Counted from the first letter of the stretch, positions 52,584 through 61,351 are shown. The stretch: DNA of 64,000 bases from Yinghuangia sp045039925 (GCA_045039925.1 CP108400.1:3286001-3350000), one strand, 5' to 3'. Numbers and translations: made by a program. Notes: generated by a model not told the origin, from the sequence alone.

Positions 52584-53618
52584 TCAGGCCGCTTGTCGGG
52601 CAGGCTCGGAGCCTGCGGTGGAACGGGTCATCAGTTCGTGGCGCACGTGGGCGACCACGATGTCCCGGTTGGCGGTGACCTCGCCCGCGCCGCATTCCAC
52701 GACGCGCCAGGTGACGCCGCCGATACTGCGGCTGCGGATCCGGATGGCGGGAAAGCCGTCCGGTGCCGACGGTGCAGTGCGCTCGCGAACGTCGGCCCGT
52801 GGTGCGGCAGATGGGCCACGGAGGGTCGGAGTCGCGGGGGATGCGGCGAGTACGGTCGGATTCCTCGGTGGTTCCACGTCCACGGCCAGTTGGAGGTCCG
52901 GCCAGCCCAGCGAGAAGCGGTGCAGCACGCGGCCGAAGGCGGACATGACCCGCCAGCCCGGTTCCCCGGGCGGCACCCCCGCTGCCGTGAGGAAGAGGCG
53001 TAGCCGGGTCTCCTCGGGTCCGGTGCTGCCGGCATCCGCCAGACGTACAGCCTCGATCAGGCGCCGCACTCCGGCGAACCCCGCGAACCGCCCTGCCACG
53101 GATTCAAGTTGGCGTTTGCTCACCTGTCGTTGATGCAGGAAGGCGTCCAGGATCACGACGGCCTCGGGGAGCGGTTCGGTGCGGGCGATGTCGGCGGCCG
53201 TACGCAGAGGTGTGGTCACCCGGACTCCCGCGACCGTTGTCACGTCTCCTTTCTCGAAGTTCCTGATCCGCCCCAGGCATCCGCTGCGGCGGGGCAGCGT
53301 GGCCCCGGACGGTACGGCGAACTCGGCCGGCAGGGGCTTGCCGGTGTCGTCGTGCGTACCGGCCGCACCGATGCCCCATATCCATGCCGCGGTCCGCCCG
53401 CAGATGACGGCGTCGGGCAGGAAGGCGGCGACCGCCTTTGCGCGGAGCGTGGGTGTGTCGGGCAGATGGCTGCCGACGTACACGCCCTGCACCACGCGCC
53501 GGATGTCCCCGTTGCGCAACCACCGCCTCAGCACCGACAGGCTGAAGCCGCGTTCCGCGGCCTGCGCGGCCGTGAAGGGTCTGGAGAGCAGGTCTGTGAG
53601 ATCGATGTCGCCGGGCAT
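52584..53618 (-). CDS. AbiEi-like type IV antitoxin-domain protein
   Basis: 344 residues. The N-terminal winged-helix domain (about 10-70) has FTAAQAAERGFSLSVLRRWLRNGDIRRVVQGVYV, as in the antitoxin AbiEi family. It is followed by the conserved DAVICGRTAAWIWGI and VTTPLRTAADIARTEPLPEAVVILDAFL. The C-terminal half (SFGRVLHRFSLGWPDLQLAVDVEPP, ...VVECGAGEVTANRDIVVAHVRHELM) occupies the place of the DUF559/Vsr-like nuclease of related proteins but lacks clear catalytic residues. No AbiEii toxin gene is adjacent. CAAACT (53630-53625 on minus) is six bases before the ATG. Function is open: an orphan antitoxin, transcription factor or degenerate nuclease. Confidence 0.75.
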   Translation of the reverse strand: MPGDIDLTDLLSRPFTAAQAAERGFSLSVLRRWLRNGDIRRVVQGVYVGSHLPDTPTLRAKAVAAFLPDAVICGRTAAWIWGIGAAGTHDDTGKPLPAEFAVPSGATLPRRSGCLGRIRNFEKGDVTTVAGVRVTTPLRTAADIARTEPLPEAVVILDAFLHQRQVSKRQLESVAGRFAGFAGVRRLIEAVRLADAGSTGPEETRLRLFLTAAGVPPGEPGWRVMSAFGRVLHRFSLGWPDLQLAVDVEPPRNPTVLAASPATPTLRGPSAAPRADVRERTAPSAPDGFPAIRIRSRSIGGVTWRVVECGAGEVTANRDIVVAHVRHELMTRSTAGSEPARQAA

Positions 53619-53689
53619 GCCGTCAGTTTGGGCACCTGCGGACGGCGGCGCCGCGCGCCGTCCACAGGTGAGTCCCTGCGCCCCGCTCA

Positions 53690-54373
53690 TCACACCGGGC
53701 GCTGGTCCCACGGCAGATCTCCACCGCCGATCTGGAACGGTGCGGCGGCGGCTGCGGGCTTGCCCGGCTTCGTCGGCTTGCCGGGCTTGGCGGGCGTGGT
53801 CGGCTTCCCGGGCTTGGTCGCTCCGGCGGGCTTGGCAGGCTTGGCAGGCTTGGTCGTGGTGGGCTTGGTGGGCTTGGTGGGCTTGGTGGTCGACGGCTTG
53901 GCGGGCTTCGTGGGCTTGGCCGGTGGCTTGGTGCTGGGCTTGGCGGGAGGCTTGGTGGCGGCGGAGGACTTCCCGCAGCCCTTCTTCGCCCGGTAGAGGA
54001 CCTTCCAGGTCGCCGGATCCGTATAGCCGGTCTCGGTGACCTTGTTGCACTTCTGGACCCACAGCACGGCGCGCGTGGTCTCCGGGCCGTAGATCCCCGA
54101 AACGTCGAACTGCTTCGGGTAGGCCGACCGCGTGGTGATCAGGCACTGCACCTGGGCCACCGCTTCACCCTCGGAACTCTCGCCCAGCTCCGGACGGAAG
54201 TCCTGCGGGACGAAGTTGCACCGCGGCGCCGCGGAGGACGGCGCACCGACCGCGGCGGCGGACGCACCCGCGGTCGGGGCGACGATGCCGGCACCTGCCG
54301 CCACCGCGCCGGACAGCATGATCACCGCGGCGCGCGTACGGCTACGGCGGGCGGTGCGGGAGATGAAACGCAT
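53690..54373 (-). CDS. Secreted peptidoglycan-binding protein with Lys-Pro repeat tail
   Basis: 227 residues. A signal peptide of about 40 residues (RRSRTRAAVIMLSGAVAAGAG, cleavage near ASA-AA) leads to a peptidoglycan-binding-1 type domain (about 50-130: EGEAVAQVQCLITTRSAYPKQFDVSGIYGPETTRAVLWVQKCNKV in segments) with paired cysteines. The tail is 85 residues of KPxKP/TKPTKP repeats, then a short C-terminal FQIGGGDLPWDQRPV. The tail is probably extended and anchors or spans the wall. No catalytic domain, so it is a structural wall protein or an adaptor. The coding repeat region is rich in GGCTTGG (minus strand CCAAGCC). Confidence 0.82.
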   Translation of the reverse strand: MRFISRTARRSRTRAAVIMLSGAVAAGAGIVAPTAGASAAAVGAPSSAAPRCNFVPQDFRPELGESSEGEAVAQVQCLITTRSAYPKQFDVSGIYGPETTRAVLWVQKCNKVTETGYTDPATWKVLYRAKKGCGKSSAATKPPAKPSTKPPAKPTKPAKPSTTKPTKPTKPTTTKPAKPAKPAGATKPGKPTTPAKPGKPTKPGKPAAAAAPFQIGGGDLPWDQRPV

Positions 54374-54935
54374 GGCTCCTCCTGAGCGTCGTGCCGCGGG
54401 TCGTTTCCCGGGGCACGGCTGACGCTACGGAGCTCCCGAAGGCGCACACAGAAGGCCGATCATCACACCATTGGGCGGCGATTCGCCGGAATTTGCAGGG
54501 TAGTTCGCGCCGAAATCCGCATGGCACGCCGAAGGTCCCGACCGTCTGCCGCAACTGCCCGGCGACGGGGTCGCACAACCGGTCGGCGACACGCCCACAC
54601 GCCGAACCGGGATCGCATGATCGCGCTGAGGGGGCGGGAAGTGGAGCCGGGATGGGGGTTGGGGGCGAGGGGCTGTCGACGAGGCGCGGGCGTCACCAGG
54701 GGTGGGGGGCCGGATCCGGGGCCGACGATCCGCGATTGGGGATCGGAGATCGGGAGTCGAGGCCCGAGCCGGGATCAGGGACCGGGGACCGGGGACCGGG
54801 ACCGGCCGGGTGCGGTGCGCGACCGCCACGCGGCCCAGGAACGCGAAGGGGGCCTGCGACGGCGTACCGTCGCGGGCCCCCTTTCAGGTCGTGCCCGGTG
54901 CGCAGCGAGCCTGCGGCCCGGCGCCCGGAGGCTTC
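54374..54935. other. Intergenic region between the wall protein gene and rnj
   Basis: 562 bases without a supported gene. It holds the wall protein gene's promoter at its left end, GGGACCG-type short repeats at about 54776-54810 and a strong terminator at 54848-54884. Codon usage in all frames here is unlike the neighbours. Confidence 0.5.
54848..54884. terminator. Strong terminator after rnj
   Basis: GGGGGCC-T-GCGACGG (54848-54862) pairs with CCGTCGC-G-GGCCCCC (54867-54881) around the tetraloop CGTA, with a single mismatch, followed by TTT. It is 52 bases downstream of the rnj stop on the minus strand. Confidence 0.75.
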
Positions 54936-56624
54936 CTACACCTCGACGACCACCGGCAGGATCATCGGCCGGCGCCGGAACGTGTCGCTGACCCACTTCC
55001 CGACGACGCGCCGCACCTGCTGCTGGAGTTGGTAGGGCTCGGCCACACCGTCCGCCGCCGCCTTCGTCAGCACTTCCTCGATACGCGGGATCACGTCGTC
55101 GAACTTGGCGTCGTCGATGCCGGAGCCGCGCGCGGTGATCTGCGGACCGCCGACGACCTTGCCGGTCGACGAGTCGACCACCAGGAACACCGACACGAAT
55201 CCCTCGTCGCCGAGGATCCGGCGGTCCTTGAGCGAGGACTCGGTGACGTCCCCGACCGACAGGCCGTCGACGTACACGTACCCCGCCTGGACCTTGCCCG
55301 TGATCCGCGCGACGCCGTCGACCAGGTCGACCACGACGCCGTCCTCGGCGATGACGATGCGGTCCTTGTGCACACCGGTCTTGTGCGCCAGGTCGGCCGC
55401 CGCCCGCAGGTGGCGCCACTCGCCGTGCACCGGCATGAAGTTGCGGGGCTTGGCGATGTTGAAGAAGTACAGCAGTTCGCCTGCCGACGCGTGACCCGAC
55501 ACGTGCACCTTGGCATTGCCCTTGTGCACGACGTTGGCGCCCCAGCGCGTGAGCCCGTTGATGACCCGGAAGACCGCGGTCTCGTTGCCCGGGATCAGCG
55601 ACGACGCGAGCACGACCGTGTCACCCTGCACGATGCGGATCTGCTGGTGGTCGCGGTTGGCCATGCGCGACAGCGCGGCCATCGGCTCGCCCTGCGAGCC
55701 CGTGCAGACCAGCACGACCTCGTCCGGGCGCAGGTCGTCGAGCGTCTTGACGTCGACGACGAGGCCCGCGGGCACCTTCAGATAGCCGAGGTCGCGGGCC
55801 ACGCCCATGTTGCGGACCATCGAGCGGCCCACGAAGGCGACCTTGCGCTCGTACGCGTACGCAGTGTCGAGCACCTGCTGGATGCGGTGCACGTGGCTCG
55901 CGAAGCTCGCCACGATGATCCGCTGGTCGGCGTCCGCGAACACCCGGTCCAGCACCCCGGCGATGTCGCGCTCCGGCGGGATGAACCCGGGGACCTCGGC
56001 GTTCGTCGAGTCGGCGAGCAGCAGGTCGATGCCTTCTTCACCCAGACGGGCGAAAGCCGGCAGGTCGGTCAGGCGACCGTCGAGCGGCAACTGGTCCATC
56101 TTGAAGTCGCCGGTGTGCACGACCATGCCGGCCGGCGTGCGGATCGCGAGTGCCAGCGCGTCGGGGATCGAGTGGTTGACCGCGATGAACTCGCAGTCGA
56201 ACGGGCCGAGCCGCTCGCGGTCGCCCTCGGACACCTCGAGCGTGTACGGGCGGATGCGGTGCTCGTTCAGCTTCGCCTCGATGAGCGCGAGCGTGAGCTT
56301 GGACCCGATGAGCGGGATGTCGCCCTTCTCGCGCAGCAGGTACGGCACGGCACCGATGTGGTCCTCGTGCGCGTGCGTGAGCACGATCGCCTCGATGTCG
56401 TCCAGCCGATCCCGGATGGCGGTGAAGTCCGGCAGGATCAGGTCGACACCGGGCTGCTCCTCTTCGGGGAAGAGCACCCCGCAGTCGACGATCAGCAGCC
56501 GCCCGGCGTACTCGAAGACGGTCATGTTCCGGCCGATCTCGCCGAGACCGCCGAGAGGGATGACACGCAGCCCGCCCTCGGGGAGTTCCGGGGGCGGTCC
56601 GAGTTCCGGATGCGGATGACTCAA
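54936..56624 (-). CDS. rnj: Ribonuclease J
   Basis: A 562-residue beta-CASP metallo-beta-lactamase RNase. It begins LSHPHPELGPPPELP and has LGGLGEIGRNMTVFEY, the zinc motif LTHAHEDHIGA, HTGDFKMD, LLADSTNAEVPGF, ASFASHVHRIQQV, CTGSQGEP and HVSGHASAGEL, then a C-terminal dimer domain. It combines endonuclease and 5'-3' exonuclease action in mRNA decay and rRNA maturation. The TTG start at 56624 is supported by GGAGAG five bases upstream and by the family's usual N-terminus (SHPHPEL). The next gene upstream, dapA, is close (95 bases). Confidence 0.94.
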   Translation of the reverse strand: MSHPHPELGPPPELPEGGLRVIPLGGLGEIGRNMTVFEYAGRLLIVDCGVLFPEEEQPGVDLILPDFTAIRDRLDDIEAIVLTHAHEDHIGAVPYLLREKGDIPLIGSKLTLALIEAKLNEHRIRPYTLEVSEGDRERLGPFDCEFIAVNHSIPDALALAIRTPAGMVVHTGDFKMDQLPLDGRLTDLPAFARLGEEGIDLLLADSTNAEVPGFIPPERDIAGVLDRVFADADQRIIVASFASHVHRIQQVLDTAYAYERKVAFVGRSMVRNMGVARDLGYLKVPAGLVVDVKTLDDLRPDEVVLVCTGSQGEPMAALSRMANRDHQQIRIVQGDTVVLASSLIPGNETAVFRVINGLTRWGANVVHKGNAKVHVSGHASAGELLYFFNIAKPRNFMPVHGEWRHLRAAADLAHKTGVHKDRIVIAEDGVVVDLVDGVARITGKVQAGYVYVDGLSVGDVTESSLKDRRILGDEGFVSVFLVVDSSTGKVVGGPQITARGSGIDDAKFDDVIPRIEEVLTKAAADGVAEPYQLQQQVRRVVGKWVSDTFRRRPMILPVVVEV

Positions 56625-56718
56625 GTTCTCTCCTCGCCACGCGGGCGCCCGTATTCGGACGTCCCGCGCAAGTGATGCGTTCAAGCCCGGACGGGTTGTG
56701 CTCCCGTCCGGGCACTTT

Positions 56719-57618
56719 CTAAAGCTGTACCCCGCCCGCCGCGAGATCCTGCCTCAGCTGGGCGATCTGCTCGTCGGAGGCCTCGATCAGCGGCAGCCGG
56801 AGCGTGCCGGTGACGAGGCCCTGCGCCGCGAGGGCGGCCTTGCTCAAAATCACACCCTGGGTGCGGAAGATCCCTGTGTAGACCGGCAGCAGGCTCTGGT
56901 GGATCTCGCGGGCCTTGGCGACGTCGCCGGCCGAATACGCGTCCACCAGGGCACGCAGCTCAGGTGTCACAACATGCCCCACAACGCTCACGAAGCCAAC
57001 CGCGCCGACCGAAAGCAGCGGCAGGTTCAACATGTCGTCGCCGGAGTAGTACGCCAGGTCGGTGCGGGCCATGACCCACGACGCCGCGCCGAGGTCGGCC
57101 TTGGCGTCCTTGTTCGCCACGATGCGCGGGTGCTCCGCCAGGCGGACGATCGTCTCGGTCTCCAGCGCCACGGCGGTGCGTCCCGGGATGTCGTACAGCA
57201 TCACCGGCAGCTCGGTCGCGTCCGCGACGCGCACCGTGTGGCGGTACAGCCCCTCCTGCGGCGGCTTGCTGTAGTACGGCGTCACCAGCAGCAGCCCGTG
57301 CGCCCCGGCCTTCGCGGCCGCGTGCGCCAGCTCGACACTGTGCGCCGTGTCGTTGCTCCCGGCCCCCGCGACCACGAACGCGCGGTCGCCCACGGCCTCC
57401 ACGACGGCCCGTACCAGCAGCGCTTTTTCGGCGTCGGTGGTGGTCGGCGACTCGCCGGTGGTGCCGTTCAGAACCAGGCCGTCGTTGCCGGCGTCGACAA
57501 GATGCACGGCCAGACGCTGCGCGGCGTCCAGGTCGAGCGCGCCCTCGGCATCGAACGGCGTCACCATCGCGGTGAGAACCCTGCCGAAAGGGGTCTGGGG
57601 GGTGGAGGTCGGAGCCAT
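56719..57618 (-). CDS. dapA: 4-hydroxy-tetrahydrodipicolinate synthase
   Basis: A 299-residue TIM-barrel lyase: GRVLTAMVTPFDAEGALD at the start, NGTTGESPTTTDAE (Thr-Thr phosphate pair), LLLVTPYYSKPPQEGLYRH (Tyr proton relay) and the Schiff-base Lys in IVANKDAKAD. It condenses pyruvate with aspartate semialdehyde in the diaminopimelate/lysine pathway. ATG 57618 follows TACCGT (57631-57626 on minus) by seven bases with no Shine-Dalgarno, again leaderless. dapB lies 4 kb away on the same strand, and the gene order dapB, dapA, rnj is as in S. coelicolor. Confidence 0.95.
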   Translation of the reverse strand: MAPTSTPQTPFGRVLTAMVTPFDAEGALDLDAAQRLAVHLVDAGNDGLVLNGTTGESPTTTDAEKALLVRAVVEAVGDRAFVVAGAGSNDTAHSVELAHAAAKAGAHGLLLVTPYYSKPPQEGLYRHTVRVADATELPVMLYDIPGRTAVALETETIVRLAEHPRIVANKDAKADLGAASWVMARTDLAYYSGDDMLNLPLLSVGAVGFVSVVGHVVTPELRALVDAYSAGDVAKAREIHQSLLPVYTGIFRTQGVILSKAALAAQGLVTGTLRLPLIEASDEQIAQLRQDLAAGGVQL

Positions 57619-57631
57619 GCCCCAAACGGTA

Positions 57632-58459
57632 CCGGGCCGGGTACCAACACGGCTGTATCGGCCCACATTCCGGTCCTTACCAGCGCGCCTTTCGAACTTT
57701 CCGGGAAGTGCCGCGGCGCGGGCCGGGTCGGCGGACGCCCGGAAAGGCGCCTCGGAAAGGCGCCCCGGACAGCAAGGGACCCCGGCGCTGCCTGCTCGGG
57801 GGTTCAAGCAGCGCCGGGGTCTTCTTCAGTATCAGGCACATGCGGGAAAAATGCCGGGTAATGACGCGAAAAAAGTTGTACGTCACCCTTTGTGCCGATT
57901 TGAGCACGCGCGGCATCCGAAGCCGGGTTAACCTGCGCGCGGCCCGGCCCTTGCCGGCCTCCCCCACGCCTCGGCGCCGACAAGGCGCTTTCGCCGGCTG
58001 CGCGGGCGGGTGCCGGATCACCCGAAAACCTTCGGTCCGCCTGCCCTGGCAATCAACAAACTCGGAGAGCCGTGCGGCCATTCGCCTGAACGGCGATCGA
58101 ACGCGTCGATCGCGGGTGTGTGCCGACGACACCGGATCTGCTTGCGCCACCCACGCCGCGAACGCCGCTTCCAGCGGCTCCTGGTAGGCACGGTACGCCT
58201 GCCGGGGCGCCTTGTGGGTGGATTCGCCCACGATCCTGCGTGTTCGGGCGCGCCGCCGACGGAGACGAATAAGTTGCCTCCGCCGTCACGCGACCCGAGC
58301 CGTATGGCGGCGGGGGTGGGCGTCAGCCGCGGGGATGACGAGGCGGGACACGGCTACCTCCCGCGACCGATCTTTGGGCGCCTGGGCAACTGGAGCACCC
58401 CATTTGGGCGTTTAGTGGATGGGCGTTTGCCCCCATTTAGCGCAACCTCGGAGCCCTCC
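57632..58459. other. Gene-poor region between dapA and a small membrane gene
   Basis: About 830 bases. It contains the dapA promoter, the long hairpin (57778-57821) and an AT-richer stretch (57826-57910). A minus-strand frame at 57677-58231 runs through the hairpin and has weak codon bias, so I do not call it. No tRNA fold was recognised. Confidence 0.45.
57778..57821 (+). terminator. Strong hairpin with T-tail upstream of dapA
   Basis: GACCCCGGCGCTGC (57778-57791) pairs perfectly with GCAGCGCCGGGGTC (57808-57821), then TTCTTC. In orientation it would end a plus-strand transcript, yet no plus-strand gene ends here. It could terminate a small RNA or stop transcription entering dapA's promoter region. 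Confidence 0.5.
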
Positions 58460-58633
58460 ATGCACACCACTCCCCCCACCGACGACAGATCCCGCCCGGG
58501 CGACCCGGTGGACCTCGACGAGCACAGCGGCCGGCGGCGCCGGGACACGGTGACGGCGATTCTGACGGTGGCGGTGGCGTGCGCGGTGGTCATAGCCGCG
58601 GTGCTCGTGGCCGGGCCGGCGTTGTCGAGTTGA
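58460..58633 (+). CDS. Small single-helix membrane protein
   Basis: 57 residues: acidic, Pro-rich start MHTTPPTDDRSRPGDPVDLDEHSGRRRRD in two parts, then one hydrophobic helix (TAILTVAVACAVVIAAVLVAG) to the end. GGAG lies about eight bases before the ATG. The RRRR-then-helix order suggests a cytoplasmic N-terminus. No family recognised; such mini-proteins are easily missed by gene finders. Confidence 0.5.
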   Translation: MHTTPPTDDRSRPGDPVDLDEHSGRRRRDTVTAILTVAVACAVVIAAVLVAGPALSS

Positions 58634-58665
58634 CGACGGATCGACGGGTCAAGGCTGTCCAGGCA

Positions 58666-59271
58666 TCACGATGACCCCGGCCATACGAAAACCGCCGGAC
58701 GCGACTCATAGTCGACGACCTCGACGGTGAAGGTCGACAGATCCTGAGGGTTCGCGTCGAAATAGCGGACCACAAGGGCGCGCCCACCCACCGGAATCGC
58801 ATCGGGCCCCTGCGCCTCGCGCTTCCCGCACGCCTCCTCGACACAGCCGTTGAGGCGAATGTCGAGGCCATACGGCTTCAGGCTCCGACCGCTGTCGTTG
58901 CGCACTTCAAGCTCCACCCCGACGCGCACCAAGCCTGACTTGTCCGATGGCCCGGCGGAGAAGACGCGGTTCACCGTGACCTTCGTCTTGTCGGCGAACT
59001 GGAAGGGGGTATCGCCACCGATCACGTACTTCGGCGGCGGCGAGGTCGACGGAGTCGGAGCCGACGCGCCGGGCTGCTGCGGCGCCCCTGTGCCCCAAGT
59101 GCCGTTGGGGGGTGCTACACCCCCACCAGTTGTGGTTGGCGTGGGGAGGTCAGTCGCGCCCGCGGCGGGTTTTTTGGGGGTGTCTTTGATGGTGGGGCCG
59201 ACCATGCATCCGGTGGCGGTGAGCAGTAGTGCCGCGCATGTGGTGGTTGTGCGCCACGTCCGGGCCCCCAT
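58666..59271 (-). CDS. Lipoprotein with DUF4352-like immunoglobulin-type domain
   Basis: 201 residues. The signal WRTTTTCAALLLTATGC ends in a lipobox-like ATGC. A Pro/Thr/Gly-rich linker of about 65 residues leads to a beta domain: FQFADKTKVTVNRVFS, GLVRVGVELEVRNDSGRSLKPYGLDIRLNG and ALVVRYFDANPQDLSTFTVEVVDYE. The two cysteines in NGCVEEACG could form a disulfide. DUF4352-like domains occur on surface lipoproteins of unknown role. GAGAGGA nine bases before ATG 59271. Confidence 0.75.
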   Translation of the reverse strand: MGARTWRTTTTCAALLLTATGCMVGPTIKDTPKKPAAGATDLPTPTTTGGGVAPPNGTWGTGAPQQPGASAPTPSTSPPPKYVIGGDTPFQFADKTKVTVNRVFSAGPSDKSGLVRVGVELEVRNDSGRSLKPYGLDIRLNGCVEEACGKREAQGPDAIPVGGRALVVRYFDANPQDLSTFTVEVVDYESRPAVFVWPGSS

Positions 59272-59439
59272 CGTGCGTTCCTCTCGCCTGGCGGGATGCG
59301 TCGGGAACAGCGTGGCACGGGCGGTGGGGTCGCCGCCTCCCCCTGGGGCGTGTCGGGGGTGTTGCGTGTCGATCGGCAGACGTGGAGCGGGGATTCGCGG
59401 CACAATCCGCAGGGCGTACTTTGTGGTGAAGGAGTCGGC

Positions 59440-59988
59440 ATGGCGGACGTAAGTGTGCGAACCGCGCGGGGAGCGGACGGACCCGCGCTGGGGGTCGTCC
59501 AGTCGACGGCGTGGCGGGCGGCGTACGAGGGCGTGTTGCCCGAGGTCGCGCTGGAGCCGTTCGACGCGGGGGTGTTGGGGGCGGGGTGGGGGCATGCGGC
59601 CACGCATCCGCCGTCGCGGCGGCACACGGTGCTGGTGGCGTGTGCCGGGCCGGAGCCGGTGGGGTTCGCCGCGGTGGTGCCCGCGCAGGATCCGGATCTG
59701 GACGAGACGGCCGCCGAGTTGAGCATTCTGGTGGTGGCTCCGGGCGAGCAGGGGCACGGGCACGGGTCGCGGCTGCTGACCGCGGCGGTGGAGTACGCGC
59801 GGGGCGGCGGCGCCGGGACGCTCGTGATGTGGGTGCTGGAACCGGACGTTCCGCTGCGGGAGTTTCTGGAGGCCGCGGGCTGGGCCGCGGACGGGGCGCA
59901 CCGCGAGTTGGAGTTGGACGAGAGTGGTGCGCAGCGGATTCGGCAGTGGCGCTTGCACACGTCGTTGGCCGAGGTGGGGGACAGCTGA
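59440..59988 (+). CDS. GNAT-family acetyltransferase
   Basis: 182 residues: VRTARGADGPALGVVQSTAWRAAYEGVLPEVALE at the start, then AELSILVVAPGEQGHGHGSRLLTAAVEYARGG with the acetyl-CoA loop Q-G-H-G-H-G, and VLEPDVPLREFLEAAGWAADG. The N-terminal WRAAYxGxLP is typical of GNATs close to phosphinothricin- or protein-acetylating enzymes. Substrate unknown. AAGGAG lies six bases before ATG 59440, so this gene has a leader; TACTTT (about 59418) is a likely -10. Confidence 0.82.
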   Translation: MADVSVRTARGADGPALGVVQSTAWRAAYEGVLPEVALEPFDAGVLGAGWGHAATHPPSRRHTVLVACAGPEPVGFAAVVPAQDPDLDETAAELSILVVAPGEQGHGHGSRLLTAAVEYARGGGAGTLVMWVLEPDVPLREFLEAAGWAADGAHRELELDESGAQRIRQWRLHTSLAEVGDS

Positions 59989-60028
59989 CGCGCGTGCCAA
60001 CAGTGGGGAAAGTCGCGGCGATCACGCA

Positions 60029-60057
60029 TTGAAGTAGTAAGACATGCGTCTTAACGT
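60029..60057 (+). promoter_or_regulatory. Autoregulated TetR promoter with perfect palindromic operator
   Basis: -35 TTGAAG (60029-60034), 17-nt spacer, -10 TAACGT (60052-60057), then six bases to the GTG start. Inside, TAAGACATGCGTCTTA (60038-60053) is a perfect 16-bp palindrome that covers the spacer and the first bases of the -10, an ideal repressor site. Confidence 0.7.
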
Positions 60058-60063
60058 GGGCGC

Positions 60064-60858
60064 GTGACGCCGACCTCGAATCGCGCCCTGACGCGGGAGC
60101 GCCTGCTCCTGACCGCCGAACGCCTTTTCGCCGTTCACGGGATCGACGCGGTGTCGCTGCGCCAGATCAGTGTGGAGGCCGGGCAGCGCAACAATTCGGC
60201 GGCGCAGTACCACTTCGGGACGAAAGAGGATCTGATCCGGGCGATCTTCGCGTTCCGGTTGGCGACCATCAACCGGCGGCGCGAGGAGATGGTGGACGTC
60301 CTGGTGCGCGAGGGGCGCACGGCGGATCTGCGGGCGCTGACGGAGGCCATGGTGCGTCCGCTGGCCGAGCAGATCGACGGGGGCGGCAGCTTCTATGTGC
60401 GGTTCCTGGCCCGTGTGCACCAGCATGCGGGGGCGTCGGTGTACGCACTGCCCGCGATGGGCGTGGAGGGGAGCTCCACGCGGATCGGCCGGATGATCGG
60501 TGCCGCGCTGGTGCACCTGCCTGCGCTGGTGCGGCGCAGCAGGTTGCAGTTGGGCGGGAGTCTGGCGGTGCATGCCACGGCCGATCGTGAGCAGCGGGTG
60601 CACGGGGGCATGCCCGAGGATGTGCTGCCGCCGCTGGTGTTCGTCGCGGACCTGGTGGACTCGGTTGTGGGCATCTTCTCGGCGCCGGTGTCGGAGGAGA
60701 CGCTGGCGTCGATCACGAACACGGGGTGCCTCGCGGAGGAGGAGGGGTGGGACGCGAACCGGCGGCCCCCCGGGCGGGCGGAGCCCGACTCCGTGGCCGC
60801 TCCTCCGGCCCCGACCGCGTCACCGGAGGATTCGGCGGGCAGGTTCGCCACCGGATAG
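60064..60858 (+). CDS. TetR family transcriptional regulator
   Basis: 264 residues. The helix-turn-helix domain (about 8-60) is TRERLLLTAERLFAVHGIDAVSLRQISVEAGQRNNSAAQYHFGTKEDLIRA in segments. The AQYHFG form with NNSA is typical of a subgroup near acyl-CoA or lipid regulators. The C-terminal ligand domain (TetR_C-like) ends with a Pro/Ala-rich tail. GTG 60064 lies six bases from the -10, so it is leaderless, and the palindrome at 60038-60053 suggests it represses its own synthesis. The divergent neighbourhood holds no obvious target, so targets are elsewhere. Confidence 0.87.
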   Translation: MTPTSNRALTRERLLLTAERLFAVHGIDAVSLRQISVEAGQRNNSAAQYHFGTKEDLIRAIFAFRLATINRRREEMVDVLVREGRTADLRALTEAMVRPLAEQIDGGGSFYVRFLARVHQHAGASVYALPAMGVEGSSTRIGRMIGAALVHLPALVRRSRLQLGGSLAVHATADREQRVHGGMPEDVLPPLVFVADLVDSVVGIFSAPVSEETLASITNTGCLAEEEGWDANRRPPGRAEPDSVAAPPAPTASPEDSAGRFATG

Positions 60859-60891
60859 GCGTACGCGCCGGGGGCCCAGGTGAGGCCCGGG

Positions 60892-61338
60892 TCAGGCCCG
60901 TTCGGTCCGGTGCAGCTTGATGGCCTTGAGCATCGCCTTGCGTCCCCGCGCGTTGTCGCGGGCGTCGGAGTATGCGACCGCAAGCCGGTACCACGTACGC
61001 CAGTTGTCGGGGTCCGCCTCCGTCTCCGCCTTCCGCTTGGCGAAGATCTCGTCCGCGCTGGCGCGGTCGATGCGGCCCCCCGGCGTACGCTCCAGCTCGT
61101 CGGCAGGCAGCTCCCCCTCCGCCTCCAACTCGCGGGCCAGCTGCTGCATCGTGAAGCCGAAGCGCAGTTCGCGCCAGATGTACCAGACGCCGATGACCGG
61201 GATGATCAGCACCCCGACGCCGAGCGCCATCATGGTGAGCCGGCCGTCCTTGATCGCGAGGACGCCGCGGCTGCCGACGAGCAGCACGTAGAAGACGAGG
61301 ACGCCGATCAGGACGAGGGCTGTGACGCGTTGCTTCAC
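60892..61338 (-). CDS. Two-helix membrane protein with TPR-like tail
   Basis: 148 residues: two membrane helices near the N-terminus (VTALVLIGVLVFYVLLVG, MMALGVGVLIIPVIGVWYIW), then a cytoplasmic region rich in Glu/Ala with LARELEAEGELPADELERTPGGRID, ADEIFAKRKAETEADPDNWRTWYRLAVAYSDARDNARGRKAMLKAI. The last part fits one TPR. It lies 13 bases from the dapB start region on the same strand and is a common streptomycete neighbour of dapB. Function unknown. Confidence 0.8.
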   Translation of the reverse strand: MKQRVTALVLIGVLVFYVLLVGSRGVLAIKDGRLTMMALGVGVLIIPVIGVWYIWRELRFGFTMQQLARELEAEGELPADELERTPGGRIDRASADEIFAKRKAETEADPDNWRTWYRLAVAYSDARDNARGRKAMLKAIKLHRTERA

Positions 61339-61351
61339 GGGCGGGTTGTCC

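Noticed and set aside
57790..57822. tRNA (GGTTCAA T-loop-like string)
   Set aside because: The string lies in the loop of a long hairpin; no acceptor stem or anticodon arm can be drawn.
57677..58231. 184-codon minus-strand ORF
   Set aside because: Runs through a strong hairpin, lacks a ribosome site and has irregular codon bias.
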